64,000 nucleotides of DNA from positions 1,944,501 through 2,008,500 of the forward strand of contig NZ_RBXD01000001.1 in NCBI RefSeq assembly GCF_003634825.1, in the 5' to 3' direction. Positions 1 to 9,208 of the stretch are shown piece by piece (position 1 is the first letter of the stretch; the number at the start of each line of letters is the position of its first letter). The DNA is from Flavobacterium sp. 123. Its GTDB lineage: Bacteria; Bacteroidota; Bacteroidia; Flavobacteriales; Flavobacteriaceae. The notes beneath the pieces are model-generated. The model saw only the letters and a list, made by a program, of their open reading frames with translations. It was not told the origin of the DNA and did no database searches. The translations under genes and the position numbers were made by a program.

Positions 1-708
1 GTTTTTTGGCTTGAAATCCGATTTGATTATGATTTTGTTACTAATGGAATATATCCAAGAACTTTTTCTGGTTTACAAGGAGTTTTATTTAGCCCTTTTA
101 TTCACGCCGATATTGAGCATCTTTATAATAATTCAATTCCACTATTGATTTTGTTAGCAGCTTTACAATTTTTTTATGCGAATCAATCAATTAAAGTTAT
201 TGGATTTGGAATTTTAATTTCTGGATTAATTACTTGGGTTATTGGTAGGGATAATTATCATATCGGTGCCAGTGGTTTGATATATGTGTTGGTGAGTTTT
301 ATTTTCTTTAAAGGTTTGCAAACTCAATATTATCGTTTAGTTGCGCTGTCACTAGCTGTAATTATTATTTATGGTGGTTTAGTTTGGTATGTTTTTCCAA
401 ACCCAGAAACATTGGGAGAAAAGTCAATTTCTTGGGAAGGTCATTTGGCTGGACTCATAACGGGTTTTGTTTTGTCATTAATTTACAAAACACCTGAATA
501 TAAAAAGCTAATTAAATACGATTGGGAAAAGCCAGAATACAATCCAGAAGAGGATAAATTTATGCAGCGTTTTGATGCAAAAGGAAATTTTGTAAATCTA
601 TCACCTGAAGAAAAAGAGCAGATTTTTTTATCCTATTATACATCTAATCTTCCTATTGAGTATGAAATTGTTTTAGATAAAAAAAATGAACCAAAACCGG
701 AGTCTTAA
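1..708 (+). CDS. Rhomboid family intramembrane serine protease (5' end cut off)
   Basis: The reading frame is open from base 1 and ends with TAA at 706-708, so the true start lies before the window. The visible 235 residues are strongly hydrophobic with several membrane segments. Family signatures are HADIEHLYNN near the start, the catalytic serine motif GASGLIY, and a later GHLAG that carries the catalytic histidine. Rhomboids cut transmembrane substrates within the membrane. After the last helix there is a hydrophilic cytosolic tail of about 70 residues rich in E, K and P. The gene converges on rlmB with a 56-base gap. The family call is secure; the substrate is unknown. Confidence 0.9.
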   Translation, partial: VFWLEIRFDYDFVTNGIYPRTFSGLQGVLFSPFIHADIEHLYNNSIPLLILLAALQFFYANQSIKVIGFGILISGLITWVIGRDNYHIGASGLIYVLVSFIFFKGLQTQYYRLVALSLAVIIIYGGLVWYVFPNPETLGEKSISWEGHLAGLITGFVLSLIYKTPEYKKLIKYDWEKPEYNPEEDKFMQRFDAKGNFVNLSPEEKEQIFLSYYTSNLPIEYEIVLDKKNEPKPES

Positions 709-764
709 TTCATTCTTTATTATTGTATTGATAGTATCTTGCCCTAATAAGCTTGGGAAAGATA

Positions 765-1499
765 TTAACTTCTTTGTCTTACCGCTTCGTATAAAAAAGC
801 ACCACAAGCTACAGATACATTTAAAGAGCCTATTGTGCCAAACATAGGAAGTTTTGCTTTTTCGTCAACGATTTTAAGTACAGAAGGATTTATTCCGCGA
901 TCTTCTGACCCCATTATTATTGCAACAGGTTCATTAAGGGATATATCGTAGATGTTTTGTTCTGTTTTTTCAGTTGCAGCTACCGTTTTTATACCTGAAC
1001 CTTGCAAATAAAATATAGCGTCTTTAATATGTTCTACTTTACAAATAGGCACATTAAATACTGCTCCTGCTGATGTTTTAACGGTGTCACCGTTTACGGG
1101 TGCTGAACCAGCTTTTTGAACTATAATTCCATTTACACCAGTACATTCAGCAGTTCTAATGATGGCGCCGAAGTTTCGTGCATCTGAAATTTGGTCTAAA
1201 ATTAAAAATAAAGGTACTTTACCTGAAGACACAGTCGCTTCAACTAAATGTTCTAAATCGATAAAACCAATAGGCGATATACTTGCAACAGCACCTTGAT
1301 GATTGTTAGGTGTTAATCGATTTAATTTTTCTACAGGAACATAAGAGAAATTAATATTACCTCGTTTCAGTACTTTCATTAAGTCTTTCATCAGTTCGCC
1401 AGAAATCTCTTTTTGTATAAATACTTTGTCAACTTCTGCACCTGATTGTATTGCCTCAATAATAGCTCTTATCCCGAATATTAAATTTTCTTTTTCCAT
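765..1499 (-). CDS. rlmB: 23S rRNA (guanosine-2'-O-)-methyltransferase, TrmH/SpoU family
   Basis: The 244-residue product has the length and order of RlmB. An N-terminal substrate-binding domain (FGIRAIIEAI, roughly residues 8-17) is followed by a SPOUT methyltransferase domain. The three SPOUT motifs are visible: DARNFGAIIRTAE near 105-118, IIMGSEDRGI near 194-203, and GSLNVSVACGAFLYEAVRQ close to the C-terminus, forming the knotted SAM site. RlmB methylates the ribose of G2251 (E. coli numbering) in the peptidyl-transferase P-loop. The gene stands alone, and a promoter-like box lies only four bases before its ATG. A paralogous TrmH-family target such as a tRNA cannot be excluded. Confidence 0.9.
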   Translation of the reverse strand: MEKENLIFGIRAIIEAIQSGAEVDKVFIQKEISGELMKDLMKVLKRGNINFSYVPVEKLNRLTPNNHQGAVASISPIGFIDLEHLVEATVSSGKVPLFLILDQISDARNFGAIIRTAECTGVNGIIVQKAGSAPVNGDTVKTSAGAVFNVPICKVEHIKDAIFYLQGSGIKTVAATEKTEQNIYDISLNEPVAIIMGSEDRGINPSVLKIVDEKAKLPMFGTIGSLNVSVACGAFLYEAVRQRS

Positions 1500-1503
1500 G
1501 TCG

Positions 1504-1511
1504 CAAAGCTA
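1504..1511 (-). promoter_or_regulatory. Candidate -7 promoter element for rlmB
   Basis: Read on the minus strand the bases are TAgcTTTG, an exact fit to the Bacteroidota -7 form TAnnTTTG. The ATG of rlmB begins four bases downstream, so a transcript from here would have almost no 5' leader. No clear TTTG is present about 19 bases upstream, only a run of T. Confidence 0.45.
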
Positions 1512-1525
1512 AGTAAAATCAGTGT

Positions 1526-1563
1526 AAAAAAAAAACCACCAGCCTAAGCTGATGGTTTTTAAA
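1526..1563 (-). terminator. Intrinsic terminator after susD
   Basis: A stem of eleven pairs (AAACCACCAGC and GCTGATGGTTT, one G-U pair) with a four-base loop is flanked by A and T runs on both sides. It sits 18 bases past the susD stop on the minus strand and ahead of the rlmB promoter box, so it should end the susC-susD transcript. It could work in both directions. Confidence 0.85.
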
Positions 1564-1580
1564 TTTATTTTAAGAGATAA

Positions 1581-3026
1581 TTAAAATTTATCCCAGAAAA
1601 GTTTAGTAGATAATTTATCTCCACCAATTGCTGTTGAAGCAGCAGTAACGTTTGTAGCGTTAATTTGTTGTTCTCTTGAAGGATAAGTATATCTTACAGG
1701 AACAGTTGTTTGGCTATTATAAGTCACGGCAGGAGCAGACAATACAGGGAAATCTAATCTTCTGTATGAAGTCCAAGCTTCAAAACCTCTATTGAAAAGA
1801 GCAATCCAAGCTTGTTCACCTATTTTTTGTTTATCAGTACCAGTTGCAGTTGCATAAGCAACGCTTGGTAGTGCTAAATAAGTTGTAATATCTGCTGAGT
1901 CTACACCCCAATTTTCCATTGAAGCAGTGATAGCAGCGTTGTAGTGACTTTCAACAGTTCCACCTACAGCAACACCTTTTGATACAGCTTCAGCTAATAA
2001 AAATTCTACTTCAGAATAATCAAATATAGTTCCAGGGAATTTTTGATCATTTAATGTTCCTGAAATGTGAGAAAAACTAGCAAAACTGTTTGAACTACCA
2101 TAAATACCACCTACATAAGCATTGTTTTTAAGCGTGAAATATTTAGCTCTTCTTGGGTCAGTTAATGCATTCATTTTGTCTACTAAAGTGTTAGCTGGAA
2201 CAAAATCATTTCTTTGACTAACAACTAAATCAGCGTATAATGGATTTGAATTTCCAACTGAAGTATCTAAGTAGTGTAGATTAGTGTTGTCATCATTGCT
2301 TGAAATAGTTCCAGAAGCAACTGCAGCAGTAATGTGAGTAGCAGCATATGTAGGATCAACATCATGCATGTTAACAGCTAATCTTAATCTCAATGAATTG
2401 GCAAATTTTTTCCATTTCATTGCATCACCACCATAAATTAAATCAGCATCTCCAAAATTATCATTACTTGAGATAAGAGATACGTCAGTAGCTAATCTTG
2501 CAAGTAAATCTTTGTAGATTGTTTGTGCATCATCATATTTTGGTAATGGATGAGCCTCAAGATCTAATGCCTCAGAATAAGGTACATCTCCAAAAGTATC
2601 TACTAATACATTGTAAGCATAAACCATCATGATATCTACAATTGCTTTTTTGTTATTCAAAATAGCAATATCTGTAGTTGCAATAGGTGCTTCTGCATTT
2701 AATAAAGATTGTGCTTCTTTCAAATCTTTCAATCCATCTCTATATAATGCACCATAAGTATTAGCTGGAATACTTCTTGTTGTGATATCATATTGGCTTT
2801 CATCTGGATAAGTTGTCTCAGTCCAATGTTGTACAAATAATCTATACACATTTATGTTTACAGAAGTACTCACCATTTGGTCTACAATAGCTTTTTGAGC
2901 GTTTGTAAATAAAAACTCAGCTTTTGTAGTAGTTGGGTTCTTCGTGTCTTGATTTAAGCCTGTTATATCATCAGTACATGATACGCTCAGCGCTATAAAT
3001 GCTATTGTTAATATTATTTTTTTCAT
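1581..3026 (-). CDS. SusD/RagB family nutrient-binding outer-membrane lipoprotein
   Basis: The 481-residue product starts with a lipoprotein signal peptide ending in SVSC (Cys17), followed by TDD. Acidic residues after the lipid-bearing Cys fit the surface-export signal of Flavobacteriia. The rest resembles the SusD-like_2 group: TPR-like helices in the N-terminal half, the segment FDYSEVEFLLAEA near residues 334-346, and a late WIALFNRGFEAWTSYRR stretch. These proteins form the lid over a SusC channel and bind the ligand. It follows susC with a 3-base gap. No glycosidase, protease, regulator or sigma/anti-sigma gene adjoins the pair, so the nutrient cannot be named. Confidence 0.93.
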   Translation of the reverse strand: MKKIILTIAFIALSVSCTDDITGLNQDTKNPTTTKAEFLFTNAQKAIVDQMVSTSVNINVYRLFVQHWTETTYPDESQYDITTRSIPANTYGALYRDGLKDLKEAQSLLNAEAPIATTDIAILNNKKAIVDIMMVYAYNVLVDTFGDVPYSEALDLEAHPLPKYDDAQTIYKDLLARLATDVSLISSNDNFGDADLIYGGDAMKWKKFANSLRLRLAVNMHDVDPTYAATHITAAVASGTISSNDDNTNLHYLDTSVGNSNPLYADLVVSQRNDFVPANTLVDKMNALTDPRRAKYFTLKNNAYVGGIYGSSNSFASFSHISGTLNDQKFPGTIFDYSEVEFLLAEAVSKGVAVGGTVESHYNAAITASMENWGVDSADITTYLALPSVAYATATGTDKQKIGEQAWIALFNRGFEAWTSYRRLDFPVLSAPAVTYNSQTTVPVRYTYPSREQQINATNVTAASTAIGGDKLSTKLFWDKF

Positions 3027-3029
3027 GAT

Positions 3030-6000
3030 TTAAAATTTAAATGTTACGTTACATCCAATATTTCTTGTTGTAGGTAAAGAACCGGTTGAATATCCAGATG
3101 AAGCAAGACTAGATCCCAATCCACTTTCAGGATCTGCATATGGAAGGCTTTTGTCTATTATCCAAAGATTTGATCCAACAAGACTGAATTTCATTTCAGT
3201 AAGGTGCATTTTAGATACAACACTTGTAGGTAATACGTAAGTAATATTAACTTCTCTTAATTTGATGAAACCTGCATCATAGATAAATGCTTTGTTTGGC
3301 ATTCTTCTGTATCCTTGCATGTTTCCGTATTGATTAGGTGAAGGAGTTCTTACTGTATTTGGAGTTCCGTCAGCTTGTACACCTGGTAAAATAATACCAC
3401 CACCGTTAGCAATTGTATTTCTGATTGGGTTTCCTAATTCATTTATTCCAGCTGATTCAGCATACAAACCTGTTGCTTGACCATATGATTGATCTAATGA
3501 CCATATGTCTCCACCTTTTTTCATATCAATTAAGAATCCAAAAGAGAAATTTTTGTATGTGAATTTATTTCTAATACCACCAATCCAATCAGCATTGATA
3601 TCACCAATGATATTATTAGTTGAAGTATTAAGTTTGTATCTACCGTTAGCAGCTACAACTTTTTGCTCATCTAAATAAGTGAAATCAGTACCTTTAATAA
3701 TACCTAATGGTTGACCAACAACTGCATTTAGAGAAACACCACCTTGAAAGCTATTTAATTGTAAGTTTTCAATTCCAGGAGCTAAAGCTACAACTTCACT
3801 GTTGTTTTTAGACCAGTTTACAAATACATCCCATGCAAAATCATTTGTTTTGATTGGTGTAACATTAAATTGAACCTCAATACCTTTATTAACGATATCT
3901 GCAGCATTGATATATTTACTAGAATAACCTGTAGAAGTTGAGAATGGTACATTTACAGCTTCACCTGAGTTTTCATTTTTGTAAACAGAAACATCAAAAC
4001 CTAATCTTCTGTTGAAGAATTGCATTTCCAAACCAATCTCTTGAGCAACAGTTTTAATTGGTGCTAAATTTGGGTTGTTTTTGATACTGTTTACAGAATA
4101 TAATTGTTGACCATTAAATGGATCGTATTTAGTATACGTATCAACTAATGATAAACTTGGAGTTCCCAATGGGCTTTCAGAATAACCTGCTCTTAATTTA
4201 CCAAATGATAACCAGTCTTTGTTAACTAGTTTTGTGAATAAGAAACTTCCAGATACTGAGTTACTGAATAATGAGTTGTTTCCTTTAGGTAATACTGAGA
4301 AAGCATCTCTTCTAGAAGTAGCATCTAAGAAGAACATATCTTTGTATCCAAGAGAAACAGAAGCATAATAACTGTTTACACCATCTTTAGTAGCTCCTTC
4401 TAATGGGAAAGGAACTGTACTTTTTGAATTTGTTAAACTGTAAATTCCAGGAACAATAAGTCCTCCTTCAGTTGAAGCTAATATTGAGTTTACAGAACTT
4501 CTTTTAGCACTTCCTCCTAATATTCCATTGAAACTGAAATCTTCTGAGATGTTCTTTTTGAATGTCAAGATGAAGTCATAGTTTTGCTCAGAAAAGTTTC
4601 TGTTATATCTTTGGTATCCAGAACCTTCGTCGTTTCTGTTGATTCCGAATTCTGCTGGTACTGAACCATCAGCTCTTCTTTCTTCACGAATTTCTGCATA
4701 AGAATCAGAAGATACTTTACCTGTAGCAGTTAACCAATCAGTAAGTATGTAATCTAATTTAGCATAACCTGTAAAACGATTTCTTGTATCGTTTTGATAG
4801 TTTTGGTATCTTGTGAAATAAGGGTTATCCCAATAGATTGGTCTTAAATCTGTTGGATCTGACCAGTTCCAAGTTACGTTTTGACCACCTGATCTTTCGT
4901 AAACTTGTTTCAATTCTTGGATATCAACGTTAGTTTGAAACCATTGACGGAACATACCAGCAATGTTATCATTGTAACCAGTTGAGTTTCTACCGATAGT
5001 GTTTTGTTGAGAGTAGTTAGCAAATGTGCTTAAAGATAATTTATCAGTAAATTGGTGGTTCAATTTTAAACTGAAACTATTTTTTTTCAATTCACTATTT
5101 GGCATAATACCATTTTGTTTGGTATTGTTATAGTTGAAAACTACACTTGTTTTTTCATTTCCATCTTCAAAAGACACTGAGTTAGAGATTGATAATGGAG
5201 ATGTAAAAAATGTAATTGGTCCGTTTTTAGCTGCTTGCCAAGGAGTTGCTTTACCGTAACTATCAGAGTAAGGTGTAAAAGCATTCCAGTTGTAAACTAA
5301 TTTGTTTGGATCAAATGCAGCTCCAAAAGAAGCATCTTCTGATGTAGGAACAACTAAATCGTCATTTCCATCACCATCGATGTCTCTGTATAAAAACAAT
5401 CCGCTTGGATCTTCATAGTAAGGTCCATAACCAGCTCCGTATTTGTTTTGGTATTTTGGGAAAGTAGATTTGTCTATTCCACCAGTTACCACTTCAGACG
5501 AAACAGTAATACCCATTCCAGTTTTAGCTTTACCTTTTTTGGTAGTAATCATTATTACCCCATTACCAGCTAAATAACCATATAAAGCAGAAGCTGCAGC
5601 ACCTTTAAGTACGTTGATAGACTCAATGTCGTCAGGATTGATATCCATACCATTGTTACCATAATCGTAAGTTGTACCTCTACCAGCTGTTTGGTTACCT
5701 TGGTTTGAGTTAGTGTTAGCGTTGTTTATTGGCATACCATCAACAACAATAAGCATTTCATTTGTTTGTCCAAGAGCTTTAACCCCTCTAGAGATAGCAC
5801 TAGTAGAACCACCAAAGTTATTGTTTCTTTTGATGTTAACACCGGCAACTTTACCAGATAATTCATTAAGGAAGTTTCCGCTTCCTGCTCCTGCAGTTAA
5901 ATCAGCTGCTTTTACTTCTTGTGTAGCATAACCAAGAGATTTTTTTTCTCTTTTAATACCTAAAGCAGTTGTTACTACAACTTCTCCTAATTCAACTGAA

Positions 6001-6290
6001 TCATCTTTCAGTTTTACATTAATTGATGTTGCACTTGCTTTAACTTCTTGAGTTTTCATCCCAATGTAGCTAAATACCAAGGTTTGACTTGATGTTGCTT
6101 TGATAGAATATTTTCCGTCAAAATCAGTTTGTGCTCCAGTTTTAGTTCCTTTAACTAATACAGAAACGCCTGGTAAAGGCAATCCCGCATTATCAGAAAC
6201 AGTACCTGAAACAGCTCTCTCTTGCGCAAAAGTTAGTTGCGCCATAAGTACTACTAGTAGTACTAAGAATCCATTGAACTTTAGTTTCAT
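3030..6290 (-). CDS. SusC/RagA family TonB-linked outer-membrane transporter
   Basis: The 1086-residue product has a signal peptide of about 22 residues ending in FAQ. A carboxypeptidase-regulatory-like domain follows (GTVSDNAGLPLPGVSVLVKG, about 28-47). Next comes a TonB plug with the family stretch LIVVDGMPINN and the SusC hallmark ESINVLKGAAASALYG (about 224-239). The long beta-barrel ends in aromatic NVTFKF. It imports a ligand captured by the SusD partner encoded immediately downstream, using TonB energy. It has no N-terminal signalling (STN) extension, so control through an anti-sigma factor is not expected. The ligand is unknown. Confidence 0.95.
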   Translation of the reverse strand: MKLKFNGFLVLLVVLMAQLTFAQERAVSGTVSDNAGLPLPGVSVLVKGTKTGAQTDFDGKYSIKATSSQTLVFSYIGMKTQEVKASATSINVKLKDDSVELGEVVVTTALGIKREKKSLGYATQEVKAADLTAGAGSGNFLNELSGKVAGVNIKRNNNFGGSTSAISRGVKALGQTNEMLIVVDGMPINNANTNSNQGNQTAGRGTTYDYGNNGMDINPDDIESINVLKGAAASALYGYLAGNGVIMITTKKGKAKTGMGITVSSEVVTGGIDKSTFPKYQNKYGAGYGPYYEDPSGLFLYRDIDGDGNDDLVVPTSEDASFGAAFDPNKLVYNWNAFTPYSDSYGKATPWQAAKNGPITFFTSPLSISNSVSFEDGNEKTSVVFNYNNTKQNGIMPNSELKKNSFSLKLNHQFTDKLSLSTFANYSQQNTIGRNSTGYNDNIAGMFRQWFQTNVDIQELKQVYERSGGQNVTWNWSDPTDLRPIYWDNPYFTRYQNYQNDTRNRFTGYAKLDYILTDWLTATGKVSSDSYAEIREERRADGSVPAEFGINRNDEGSGYQRYNRNFSEQNYDFILTFKKNISEDFSFNGILGGSAKRSSVNSILASTEGGLIVPGIYSLTNSKSTVPFPLEGATKDGVNSYYASVSLGYKDMFFLDATSRRDAFSVLPKGNNSLFSNSVSGSFLFTKLVNKDWLSFGKLRAGYSESPLGTPSLSLVDTYTKYDPFNGQQLYSVNSIKNNPNLAPIKTVAQEIGLEMQFFNRRLGFDVSVYKNENSGEAVNVPFSTSTGYSSKYINAADIVNKGIEVQFNVTPIKTNDFAWDVFVNWSKNNSEVVALAPGIENLQLNSFQGGVSLNAVVGQPLGIIKGTDFTYLDEQKVVAANGRYKLNTSTNNIIGDINADWIGGIRNKFTYKNFSFGFLIDMKKGGDIWSLDQSYGQATGLYAESAGINELGNPIRNTIANGGGIILPGVQADGTPNTVRTPSPNQYGNMQGYRRMPNKAFIYDAGFIKLREVNITYVLPTSVVSKMHLTEMKFSLVGSNLWIIDKSLPYADPESGLGSSLASSGYSTGSLPTTRNIGCNVTFKF

Positions 6291-6375
6291 TTTTAAAAAT
6301 TTTGAATTAGTGAGACAAAAATCTTAATAATTTGTTAACTTTCCTAACATTTGAAATGATTTTTTATGCACGCAT

Positions 6376-8085
6376 TCAAAATTTAACATTATAACATATA
6401 TTAATGATAGTGTTATAAAACTTTAATTCTTGTTTTTTTGAGCTTCCATTAGCAAGGATTAATTTGAATAATCCTCCCTTTGACACTATTCCCATTCCTA
6501 TTCCTATCGTTGTTAAAACGTCTATGTTCGTTTCTTTTTCAAAATTAAACGGATCCTTATAAATACAGTAGTCTAAGACTGTATGGAGATAGATTTGAGG
6601 TGAAATTATGTAGCGATATTCTGTAATTATAGAGGAGAAATATTGTGCCTCTAGGCTGTTTTCTTCAAAACCTCTTATGGAATTAATCCCTCCAAAGCGA
6701 TATAATTCATTTGTGATATAAGTATTGCTTTCTAAGAAATAATTTTGAGTTTTAATATTTATATAATTTTTTTTATTTAGATAGAAATTATACATGGCCT
6801 CAAGTTTTATTTGGAATTGTTTCGATGTTCCTGCGGTTTCTGGCGAATTTTTTGTTCTTCGGCTCCCTAGGCCAAAAACAAACTCGATATTTGATTTAGT
6901 GTTAAAAAAGTTATTGTCGGAATCTAGTTTCGAATATTTAAAACTTGTGTTTGTGTAGGAATTCTTATAATCACTGATTGAATTGTTGTTAGTGTTCTGG
7001 ATATCGGTTGATTCTGTTGATTGATATCCTAGATAGATTCGCGTGTTATGGTTTATGATGTATCCTAAATCAATTGTTGTCTTGGTGTTTTGAAAAGTGC
7101 TATCTTGTTTAAATATCTGAATTTGGCTTTTAAGATTTAGCGGGCTTTTGAATATATAGGGTAAATCGATTCCAGCTTTAAATGTCTTTTGTTTATTTTG
7201 GTCACTTTTCCAGTATATCGATATTTCTTCTCCTGTTTTTAAGATGTTCTCTAAATTTAGGTCTACATATCCGTTAAGTTTAATTTTTTTGTTTTCGTTA
7301 TTTGAAAAGCCAATAAATCCTTCAAAAGTGTTTGACTTTCTTTTTTCAAGATAGACATATACTTTAGTGGAATCTTTTGTTAATAATAATTCAGGGTATT
7401 TGATTTGATTTGCAAAGGTGAATTTTTCAAAATCATTGTGAATTTCAGTTATAATTTTTTTGTTGAAAATTTTGTTTTTGTATTTGCGATTAATTTGTTT
7501 TAGCGGGCCTTCTGGAAAGTGTTCTTTGTTTTTCTTTTCTACATAGTTAATAATTATTGAACTTAATGCTCTAGGTTTATTCGTATCTATTTTTAATTCA
7601 GCATATAATACTTCTTTTTTTCTTTTAAAATTGGTGAGTTTTAATTGGGCTAATGCATATCCGTTTTCTTCTAGTTTTTGTAATGTTTGGTTTAAAAAGC
7701 TTTCTGTTTGGTTGTAAGGAATAGCTATGGTATCTTTTTTTATGATTGATAAAACTAGGTCATCTTCTAAATTATTTATACCTATATATATATGTATTGT
7801 TTTGATTCTTTCTCCAAGACTTAATTTTGAATAATAGGTGCTGTCGTTTTTTTTTGTTTTTTCTGTTACTTGACTGTCAATGTATCCTAGTTTAGAAAGT
7901 TTTTTAGTTAATGTAATTATTTCGTCATCAACCGATTTTGTGTTTTTGTGTCCCGAAATATACTTTAAGGAATCGATTATTTGATTTTCTGTATTATAAC
8001 TCCCCTTTATTTCTAAATGAAAGTTTTGAGCATAGCAGTTCAGGCTTGAGATTATGCATAGCAGAAAAAGTATAATTGGTTTCAA
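6376..8085 (-). CDS. BamA/TamA-like outer-membrane protein with POTRA-type repeats
   Basis: The 569-residue product has a signal peptide (about residues 1-19, ending NCYAQ). Three weak POTRA-like stretches follow in the first 240 residues (for example GERIKTIHIYIG and PRALSSIIINYVEKK). A C-terminal barrel of about 320 residues contains the Omp85 signature IRGFEEN near 476-482 and ends with a terminal Phe (CYNVKF). It is much shorter than flavobacterial BamA (usually over 800 residues), so it is probably a TamA/ShlB-like secretion or insertion factor rather than the essential assembly factor. It is divergent from rpsL and stands alone. The Omp85 relation is firm; the client is unknown. Confidence 0.75.
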   Translation of the reverse strand: MKPIILFLLCIISSLNCYAQNFHLEIKGSYNTENQIIDSLKYISGHKNTKSVDDEIITLTKKLSKLGYIDSQVTEKTKKNDSTYYSKLSLGERIKTIHIYIGINNLEDDLVLSIIKKDTIAIPYNQTESFLNQTLQKLEENGYALAQLKLTNFKRKKEVLYAELKIDTNKPRALSSIIINYVEKKNKEHFPEGPLKQINRKYKNKIFNKKIITEIHNDFEKFTFANQIKYPELLLTKDSTKVYVYLEKRKSNTFEGFIGFSNNENKKIKLNGYVDLNLENILKTGEEISIYWKSDQNKQKTFKAGIDLPYIFKSPLNLKSQIQIFKQDSTFQNTKTTIDLGYIINHNTRIYLGYQSTESTDIQNTNNNSISDYKNSYTNTSFKYSKLDSDNNFFNTKSNIEFVFGLGSRRTKNSPETAGTSKQFQIKLEAMYNFYLNKKNYINIKTQNYFLESNTYITNELYRFGGINSIRGFEENSLEAQYFSSIITEYRYIISPQIYLHTVLDYCIYKDPFNFEKETNIDVLTTIGIGMGIVSKGGLFKLILANGSSKKQELKFYNTIINICYNVKF

Positions 8086-8180
8086 ATGTTTTTAATTTAT
8101 TTATATACAACGCAAATATCAATTTTTTGATATTAAAAACATAGGGTAAAATAATGTTGTTGAAAATTAATGAATTAACG

Positions 8181-8211
8181 TTTGTATGTTGAGAAATATT
8201 TTATACATTTG
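8181..8211 (+). promoter_or_regulatory. Promoter of the str ribosomal operon
   Basis: TTTG at 8181-8184, a 19-base spacer and TAcaTTTG at 8204-8211 match the Bacteroidota -33/-7 promoter. The expected start near 8216 gives a leader of about 50 bases. The leader opens with a small CCCG/CGGG hairpin at 8216-8230. Confidence 0.85.
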
Positions 8212-8264
8212 CAACCCCGTAAAAAGCGGGAATTTAATATAATAAGAAATTTTTAGTATTAATT

Positions 8265-8648
8265 ATGCCAACAATTCAACAATTAGTAAGAACAGGAAGA
8301 ACTCAGATAACTAAGAAGAGTAAATCGGTTGCTTTAGATTCTTGTCCTCAAAGAAGAGGGGTTTGTACGCGTGTTTACACTACTACACCAAAAAAACCAA
8401 ACTCTGCAATGCGTAAAGTTGCGCGTGTACGTTTGACAAATGGTAATGAGGTAAATGCCTATATCCCTGGAGAAGGACACAATTTACAAGAGCACTCGAT
8501 AGTATTAGTTAGGGGTGGAAGGGTAAAAGATTTACCAGGAGTTAGATATCACATCGTTCGTGGTGCACTTGATACGTCAGGAGTAGCAGGAAGAACGCAA
8601 AGAAGATCTAAGTACGGAGCAAAACGCCCAAAAGAAGCAAAAAAGTAA
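8265..8648 (+). CDS. rpsL: 30S ribosomal protein S12
   Basis: The 127-residue product starts [12 protein letters not shown] and carries the universal segment [20 protein letters not shown] and the loop PGVRYH. S12 sits at the decoding centre and controls accuracy. The lysine in KPNSA and the lysine before DLPGVRYH, where streptomycin-resistance changes usually occur, are the wild-type residues. It is the first gene of the str operon. The 73 bases that follow, before rpsG, are unusually long for this cluster. Confidence 0.99.
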
Positions 8649-8721
8649 TTTAAAAAGTTGTTCTGATAAAGTCGCGATTCGTCGTGGTTATATTGGTATG
8701 ACATTTAATTAAAAAAAAGAC

Positions 8722-9198
8722 ATGAGAAAAAGAGCGGCAAAGAAAAGACCACTTTTACCAGATCCAAGGTTTAACGACCAGTTGGTGACACGTTTTGTGA
8801 ATAACTTAATGTGGGATGGTAAGAAATCGACAGCTTTTAAAGTTTTTTATGATGCAATTGACATTATAGAAACAAAAAAGCAAGATGCAGAAAAATCATC
8901 ATTAGAAATTTGGAAAGATGCTTTAACTAATGTTATGCCTCACGTAGAAGTACGTAGTCGTAGAGTAGGTGGAGCTACATTTCAAATTCCAATGCAAATC
9001 AGACCAGACAGAAAAATTTCTATGGCAATGAAGTGGTTAATACTTTATTCTAGAAGAAGAAATGAAAAATCTATGGCTCAAAGGCTAGCTTCTGAATGTT
9101 TAGCTGCTGCTAAAGAAGAAGGTGCTGCTGTTAAAAAGAGAATGGATACTCATAAAATGGCTGAAGCAAACAAAGCGTTCTCACATTTTAGATTTTAA
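8722..9198 (+). CDS. rpsG: 30S ribosomal protein S7
   Basis: The 158-residue product begins MRKRAAKKRPLLPDPRF and includes the typical VEVRSRRVGGATFQIP and the C-terminal helix region ending HFRF. S7 binds the 3' major domain of 16S rRNA and starts assembly of the small-subunit head, close to the E site. In E. coli S7 represses its own operon by binding the rpsL-rpsG gap. The 73-base gap here would be the equivalent place, but no homology to that site was visible. Confidence 0.99.
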   Translation: MRKRAAKKRPLLPDPRFNDQLVTRFVNNLMWDGKKSTAFKVFYDAIDIIETKKQDAEKSSLEIWKDALTNVMPHVEVRSRRVGGATFQIPMQIRPDRKISMAMKWLILYSRRRNEKSMAQRLASECLAAAKEEGAAVKKRMDTHKMAEANKAFSHFRF

Positions 9199-9208
9199 TT
9201 AACAAGAA

